DNA of 64,000 bases from Carettochelys insculpta (taxonomy: Eukaryota; Chordata; Testudines; Carettochelyidae). How positions within the stretch are numbered: the stretch's first letter is position 1; every line of letters begins with the position of its first letter. The notes under the pieces are model-generated. The model saw only the letters and a list, made by a program, of their open reading frames with translations. It was not told where the DNA came from and did no database searches. The stretch spans positions 21,922,001 to 21,986,000 of the forward strand of contig NC_134152.1 of assembly GCF_033958435.1 (NCBI RefSeq), in the 5' to 3' direction. This document shows positions 58,092 to 64,000 of the stretch, in pieces. A program made the translations under genes and the position numbers.

Positions 58092-59928
58092 GTATGGTGA
58101 TCTCTGTGGTGATTGTTAGTAAATATGGGCTCAGGGTGCTTTTTGCTACCAACTCTATCGGAGAAGCCATTTTGAAAAGTACATATTATGGTAAACATTT
58201 ATTTATTCATAGTGTAGCAGACTAGAATTTTTAATTAACATGTTCAAGGACAACTTGGATCGAAGGTATCAACGGTAAGGACTCAATATTTTCTACAAGT
58301 TTGGTGCTAAAACAATATGGGTGAAATTCAAACCTCATGTCAGTGAGAGCAACTTCACCCAATTTGTGCCGGCTCAGAGGACCCAAATGTGCTCTTGTCA
58401 CTCCATATGGTGCATTAGGACTAAGAGCTTTGTTAAACAGTGCAGGGCTTGCCAGGGTAACCCACCCAAAGTGATACATTAAGGCTGCAACTGATAGAGC
58501 CCATCTTCCTTTTCCTCAGGAGACGTTATTTAAAGGATGATTTATTTATTGTTGTATTGTCTGGGAACCAAAGAATGGGATGCAGTGGCGCACACATCCC
58601 TGTGGGGAAAGCCCAGTCAAGTGAAACCATTTATCTGGATCCCTCATCTCTCGCCAGGCACGATGGCAAACAGTGTTGTTCTGCAGAGCGAGCAGTAGCG
58701 GCAAAGGGGAGACCAGAACAGCAGGGAGGATGCAAAGAGGGAGGGTACCTGCTGAAGGAGAACCAGGGCAGCACAAAGGCTACTGTGTAATTATATGAGG
58801 CCAGGCTCCTCAAGAGACAGCTCCAGTGTGACTCATCCTTAGAAATCCTGGGCCTACTGACTGACCAGCACCTCAGACTGGAGCATGAAAGTGAAACTAG
58901 AGACAGAAAAGATTTACCAGGCAGGGTGGGGAAAAATACCATCCCATTATTCAGATGTCCAGATTGCTCACAACGCCATTCTGTGTTGGTGAAACTGAAT
59001 TAGTGACTGCCTGCCATGAACCTACTGTGCAGATATGCACTTAAAAATTCTGGGTGACTGATCAACATGTCAGACTTTAGCTTGACAGTGACAACTCTCC
59101 TTCTCCCTTCTTTTCCTTGTGCGTGGTCCTGATCAGCTATTGCACCTTGCTATGGTGAAGAGCACCATGTATTGTATTCTACACCCTTCCTGAAGGGTGG
59201 TACTGGGGGTTAGTGGCTGCTTTGAGCCAGAGATAGCTTTTTAACAAAACAGCAGGCATGGTGAGCAAATGATCCATTTGTTCACCTCCTCAAGGGCATT
59301 TACAAGGTAATTGCGTGGAGGGCCAGTGGCCAGCATTCACTTTCAGCCTAGTCAGTGTACCCATGGTTTTTAAGTGCAGGTCTGTAGGACAGCTTGTCTG
59401 GCAGACAGAGAGTGATCCATTTCACTTGCACAGCATGGGGCTTTGGGTTTTCCTAGACTGCTGGACTAGGATTTTTGTAGACTGCCTGATGGAGCAGACC
59501 TGTACAACTCTAGGACTAATGCACTGCACTGAACAAAGGTGTGTGTAAATAATATGGGACTCCTTTTCCTCACATTTACCACATCCTGATTCTTATCTGT
59601 GTAAGGCGCTTTAGGCCTGTGTGTTAACACACTTGATCTGTTGTGGGCTTTTTATGTCACAATCCTACGTAGAGGGCTGTGGGGAGCAGCACTTTAAGCC
59701 TGCACTCAGGCAGGCACAGTCTCTACAAGGTTGCTTTTTGCAAGGGTGAATTTTCTGCTTCATCCTTGCCTCCATGGATGAGCCCCCCCGTCTACAGGAA
59801 CGGCAAGGAATGCACCAGAGCCACTCAGAATCTAGAGCTGTGTGCATACATGCGTACCTCTATAGATGTGTGCATATAGTCCGCATCAGTGCATCTTGTT
59901 TATATGTATGTTATAACAGAGAGGGAGG
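58092..59928. other. GPR139 intron 1: no feature recognised
   Basis: About 1.8 kb. A 103-codon minus-strand frame at 58631-58942 overlaps a plus-strand frame and has no domain, so it is not called. Confidence 0.5.
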
Positions 59929-59931
59929 TAA

Positions 59932-60201
59932 AGCACTACATCTGAGGCTTGGTAAGTTGATTGCAGATATGCAGTTCTTGCTGCAGGAACTGCATAGCTA
60001 GAATCGACTTATCTGCAATCGATTTTACCTGAAGTCTTCACAGAGGGAGGTCAATGGGAGACACTCTCCCATCAACCCCCCTTACTCCTCGTGATATCGA
60101 GAGGTACAGGGGCCAACTCCAGATCTCTACCAGCATGTGAAATCGAACTGCACAAGATCAACCCTGACTGGGTCCATCTTCCATGTAGTCTAGATGTACC
60201 C
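59932..60201. mobile_element. Harbinger-like MITE, family B copy 3
   Basis: It shares CACAGAGGGAGGTCAATGGG, CTTACTCCTCGTGATATCGA and CCATGTAGTCTAGATGTACCC with family B. Flanks TAA (59929-59931) and TAA (60202-60204) match exactly. The left terminus is diverged (AGCACTACATCTGAG), and a palindromic TTGCTGCAGGAACTGCA sits inside. Length 270 bp. Confidence 0.72.
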
Positions 60202-60204
60202 TAA

Positions 60205-61330
60205 GTCTCCATTTCTCCCCCCAGGCCCCAGCAGCATTGTGAAGAGGACTGCATTGGAATAACACAGGTACAGGTTCTACAAGACCCTATGTGCCCTTTG
60301 CTCCCATTGATGCTCTTGGGGCCTCATTTGCTTCTCACCTGCTACTGCAGCTCCACTGACTTCAGTGGAGTTACACTGATTACACTGGAGTAAGTGACAG
60401 GAGAATCATGCCCAATGACTTCAGTAGCAATTGAGGGCATATTAGCATTCAGGGAGGAACTCAGCACCACAGCTGATCAGGCCCATTTTTACAGCCGACC
60501 ATGCTGAAAAAGCTCAAAGCAGGTTGCAAAAGTGCACTCAGGTACTGGGCAGGGCAGCAGTTAGGCATGTTTGTTTTTAAATCTGTAACAATGAGCACCT
60601 TCTTGGTTACGTGCCTCACCCATACTATACTCCGCAAATTATATTGGTGGCCATTATTTTAATGAGCTGGGTTTTAATGTACCTTAAAAGCATGCATGCA
60701 AAAGTGGAAGGAAATGAGCCTCATAGGTGTACTGTCCTCAAGCATTTTTATGATCGCCTGATCAAAACACAAATAGAATGGATGGCGATGTACCACTGCT
60801 TCAATTACAACCGCAATGCAGAAGTGCTTGGTGAGGAGAATAGCAGGGAACACTTTAAGGCATGCACACAAGGGTGGATGGGATAAAAAAATCCCCAAAC
60901 CCAATGTCTCAAGATTTGGGTTGCTATCTTCCTGCTAGTTTGGTATGGTTCCCTAACAGAAATCTATAAGGCATGTAGGCAAAAAATGCTGCACAAAATA
61001 GTCAAGAATATGCAAGGGTTTGGGGTTTTGGTTCAAAATATTTGGACAAGTCATTTTGGACAAAAGCATACCTACATTTTCAGAAGTGATTCTAGGGGTG
61101 ACAAATTTTGGCTGCCCAATCTGAGTTGATCTAAAAGGGCCTGATTTTCAAAGGTGGAGTCCCAGAGCTAGTCTGAAGATCAAGTTGCTGTTAAGGTGCC
61201 TCAAGCTGATAGTCAATAATGAGACTTGAAAATTTAGGTCACAATGTTTATACAAATACAAACAGTGCTGATGGATATTAATGGTGGAGATGGTGCAGAC
61301 TTCCTTTAGGGGCCATATCCTAAAGACCTC
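60205..61330. other. GPR139 intron 1: no gene recognised
   Basis: It contains the diffuse phrase CTGACTTCAGTGGAGTTACA (60357-60376) typical of an ancient reptile repeat. No exon or RNA gene. Confidence 0.5.
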
Positions 61331-61333
61331 ACT

Positions 61334-61683
61334 GGCTATGTCTACACGAGCCCCAAACTTCGAAATGGCCATGCAAATGGCCATTTCGAAGTTTAGTAAT
61401 GAAGCGCTGAAATGCACATTCAGCGCTACATTAGCATGCAGGCAGCCGTGGCACTTCGAAATTGACGCAGCTTGCCGCCGCACATCTCGTCCCGGCGGGG
61501 CTCCTTTTCGAAAGGACCCCGCTTACTTCGAAGTCCCCTTATTCCCATCAGTCAATTTCGAAGTGCCGCAGCCGCCCGCATGCTAATGAAGCGCTGAATA
61601 TGCATTTCAGCACTTCATTAGTAAACTTCGAAATGGCCATTTGTGTGGCCATTTTGAAGTTTGGGGCTTGTGTAGACACGGCC
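61334..61683. mobile_element. Palindromic Harbinger-like MITE, second copy of 31490-31925
   Basis: It starts GGCTATGTCTACACGAGCCC and ends GGGGCTTGTGTAGACACGGCC. Flanks are exact ACT (61331-61333, 61684-61686). The left arm is complete up to CTTATTCCCATC, but the right arm starts part-way in (GTCAATTTCGAAGTGCC), so about 86 bp of the right arm and centre are deleted. Length 350 bp. Confidence 0.87.
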
Positions 61684-61686
61684 ACT

Positions 61687-64000
61687 ATGTAATAAGGGAG
61701 AGGATTTAGCTCTGTATTAATTTAAATCCTGTCCCTGTAGCGAGATCCACAGGCCCAGGCTTTTAGAGCTTCCTAAAGCCTCACTCCAATTCAGTGGGAA
61801 GCAGTGTTTTCAGATCCTAGGGCCCACCTTGCTCACACTATAATGGGACGAAGGAGTAAGTTACAAACCTACATACATGGTAGGGTAAATGCACCGTACG
61901 TGGGGCATGATTTCTACAATGCATGAACCTACTGGACATTAGTTAATTAATGTCCCATTGATCCATGTAGACTCAACAAATGCAAAACTAATGATTCTCC
62001 ACTGCATGCAAGTGCACTAGAGAACCTGTAGTGCTCGCACAGACCAGTTAATGTGCAATACAGAAGTGCACTTTAGAAATCATCCCCCACCCCCAAGATG
62101 TAGACAAGCCCTTAGTTAGGCCCTCAGGATTGGACTTCATTTGATCAATAAACAGTGTATTTACACTGAAGCCTTTTGGCTTACAATAGCTAACACATTT
62201 GTATGTGCTAATCTGGGCACTCCACAATCATTTGCACCAAACAAACAATTAATTAATTAGAGTGGCATTCAAACCCCAGCCCTGTAAAGGAAACACACCT
62301 TTAGTTACCAGACTGAGCCATTTTTACTTTTACCAAGGTGGGAGAAGAATTTAAAGAGGTGGTATCTGAGGGGCATCTGTGTGTGCTCAGAGGGCCCTGT
62401 GTAGCCCTGAATAATTCTGGTGAAGCAAATGTTGAAATAACCTTTTATTTTAGAGGTCCCATCTTGATGCTAAAGTAGATGTGAAGGTCTTGAGGCTTCC
62501 TTGAATACTGCTAATCTCAGGCTTGCTGTATGGCATCTGCTTTGCTCTTTATTGTCTTCTCTGCATAGTCCCACCTGCTCTATAAACCGAGTAGGATGTA
62601 GCTAGATGGGATTAATGAAAACGAGATGCGGCTGTTCTAAAGATGCTCTAGCTATAGTCACCTCCATTCAGGTCACCAGCCGAGAGGCAGACACAGCATC
62701 TAAGTGTGGGCATTTGATGTGGGGGAATGAGCACTACAGGTTCCCTGGTAGACACTGGGTTAACTCCATCTTACTCTTCCCCTCTCCTTGTACTGGCTGT
62801 CAGGGATAGAGGGATGAAAATGACCGTGGGTAGGGAGAGGTCTTTGTACCAGGTGCTCAATGCAGGGTGAAATCCAGGAAGGAGAATCTTCCTGTTCTGT
62901 TTCTTTTGTGTAGGATAAGTTGTTTTGATTTATATTGTGAACATGCTCTTGCACTGCTGACTTAGTTCTGCTGAGTCACGTCCACTATGTTACTGAGGTG
63001 GGCAGAAAGAAGAAGAAAGTGGAGAGGGAGCATTATGAAGCTGAGCAGTAGATAGGTGGAAGAAGCAGGAGAGGATAGCGGACTGTGATAAAGATCCTTC
63101 ACCTCCAAAACAGCTCCGGGGGGCTCTGCAAATATTTGCCCATTCAACATGAAAATTGACTCCACTCAGTATTTTTGTACCACTGTTATTTCCTGGAAAA
63201 CCCTTCGCTGGAGCCTTTCTTTCCAGAGAGACAAATGTTAATAATTTCCCCTCCACACATCTCTGTATTCTGCAGCTTGCTAAGCGTTCCGTATATTGCC
63301 CTTGCTTCCTGCTCAGCTCTTGACCTGGCAAAACTATGCCCAGTATCCCTTCCTTTTCCTATATGCAGAAGTTTGCAGTGGTGTTCCGTACTGTACTATA
63401 TCTGTTGCACAATGATGTCCCCTTTTGAAAGAACATGGATGGTGCCTTTCATTGCAGTGACCTTGTATTCCAACAGGGGACAGGTTAGCAGACACTTCCA
63501 CAGATTTACTGAGCAGCCAAAACTCTCTCATATTATTCCTTCCTGTCATCCTTTTTTTGTGCAGGGTGATTGCTCTGAATCATTTTCTTCTCATCATCCT
63601 TCATTCTTCAAAAACCAGACAGTTATTTCACCATTTAAAGTAACTCATTTCAAGTGGTTAAGCAGCTGCCTCTGTGCACCAGCTCTGCCTAATGCAGTAT
63701 AACATCTCTTAGTTAGCTACATTACTGGATCAGTCATTTATTCTTAGTCTTACTCTCATACTAGTCACACATTCTGCCAATGCAACTCTCTGCTCCTGCT
63801 CAAACAGGGACACACAACTCTTTGCCCAGTCCAATGCTCATTAAAAGTCAGTAGAAAAATTCCCATTAACTAAAATGGTCACTGGAGAGTTTAGTGCTCA
63901 TTTATTGTGTGAACTTCATTTAATGAGCAATGAATGGCTGAACTGAGTTCTTTCTTCTAGTTTGGAATACAGATTACATCCATTCTCCCACTTGCAGTTG
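61687..64000. other. GPR139 intron 1: no feature recognised to the right edge
   Basis: About 2.3 kb without a supported exon, RNA gene or repeat. A 175-codon plus-strand frame at 63175-63702 lacks any domain and overlaps minus-strand frames of 113 and 71 codons, so I do not call it. Confidence 0.5.

Noticed and set aside
63175..63702. Plus-strand open frame of 175 codons
   Set aside because: No recognisable domain; Ser/Pro/Phe-rich with competing minus-strand frames, and it lies in the presumed GPR139 intron.

Overview
The window looks like a piece of a large, repeat-rich reptile nuclear genome. Repeat content points to a turtle: CR1 and L3-like LINEs, many short TIR transposons with CTACAC-type ends, Penelope-type fold-back elements with a GTTAGTCTG head, and hAT ends reading TAGGGTGACCA. 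I judge this from remembered repeat families, so turtle is an inference; a crocodilian is not excluded. There are no prokaryotic features.

Only one host gene is recognisable: the large terminal coding exon of GPR139, an orphan class A GPCR, on the minus strand at 50245-51179. It has a clean 3' splice site at 51180. Exon 1, with the start codon and about 43 residues, is not in the window, so everything from 51180 to the right edge is probably GPR139 intron 1. Everything below 50244 is 3' UTR or downstream intergenic DNA.

The rest is layered transposable elements. 0-9 kb: CR1 fragments, a GC-rich hAT at 4.5-5.2 kb, and an L3-like LINE at 6.1-8.5 kb broken by a CR1 and a Penelope-type fold-back. 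9-29 kb: short DNA transposons (hAT-like, Tigger-like, Harbinger-like) and more fold-backs, including MITEs inside a MITE inside a fold-back at 12.7-14.3 kb. 30.7-34.0 kb: the most informative locus, where an L3-like LINE carries a Penelope-like element with a GIY-YIG endonuclease domain, itself split by a palindromic MITE, and the same LINE also carries an LTR-like insertion. 34.3-35.9 kb: a CR1 split by a minisatellite-bearing hAT and by a Tigger-like element. 36-50 kb is comparatively repeat-poor. 51-64 kb (GPR139 intron) has a few MITEs, a tandem duplication and an LTR-like stretch.

Many boundaries are supported by target-site duplications read directly from the sequence: 8 bp for hAT-like, TA for Tigger-like, 3 bp for Harbinger-like and 11-14 bp for Penelope-like copies. 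The strongest finding is the Penelope-like family. One copy retains the endonuclease region, and five copies share inverted arms of which only one carries an extra head of about 34 bp. A second pattern is that four DNA-transposon copies of three different types carry GC-rich minisatellite-like interiors.
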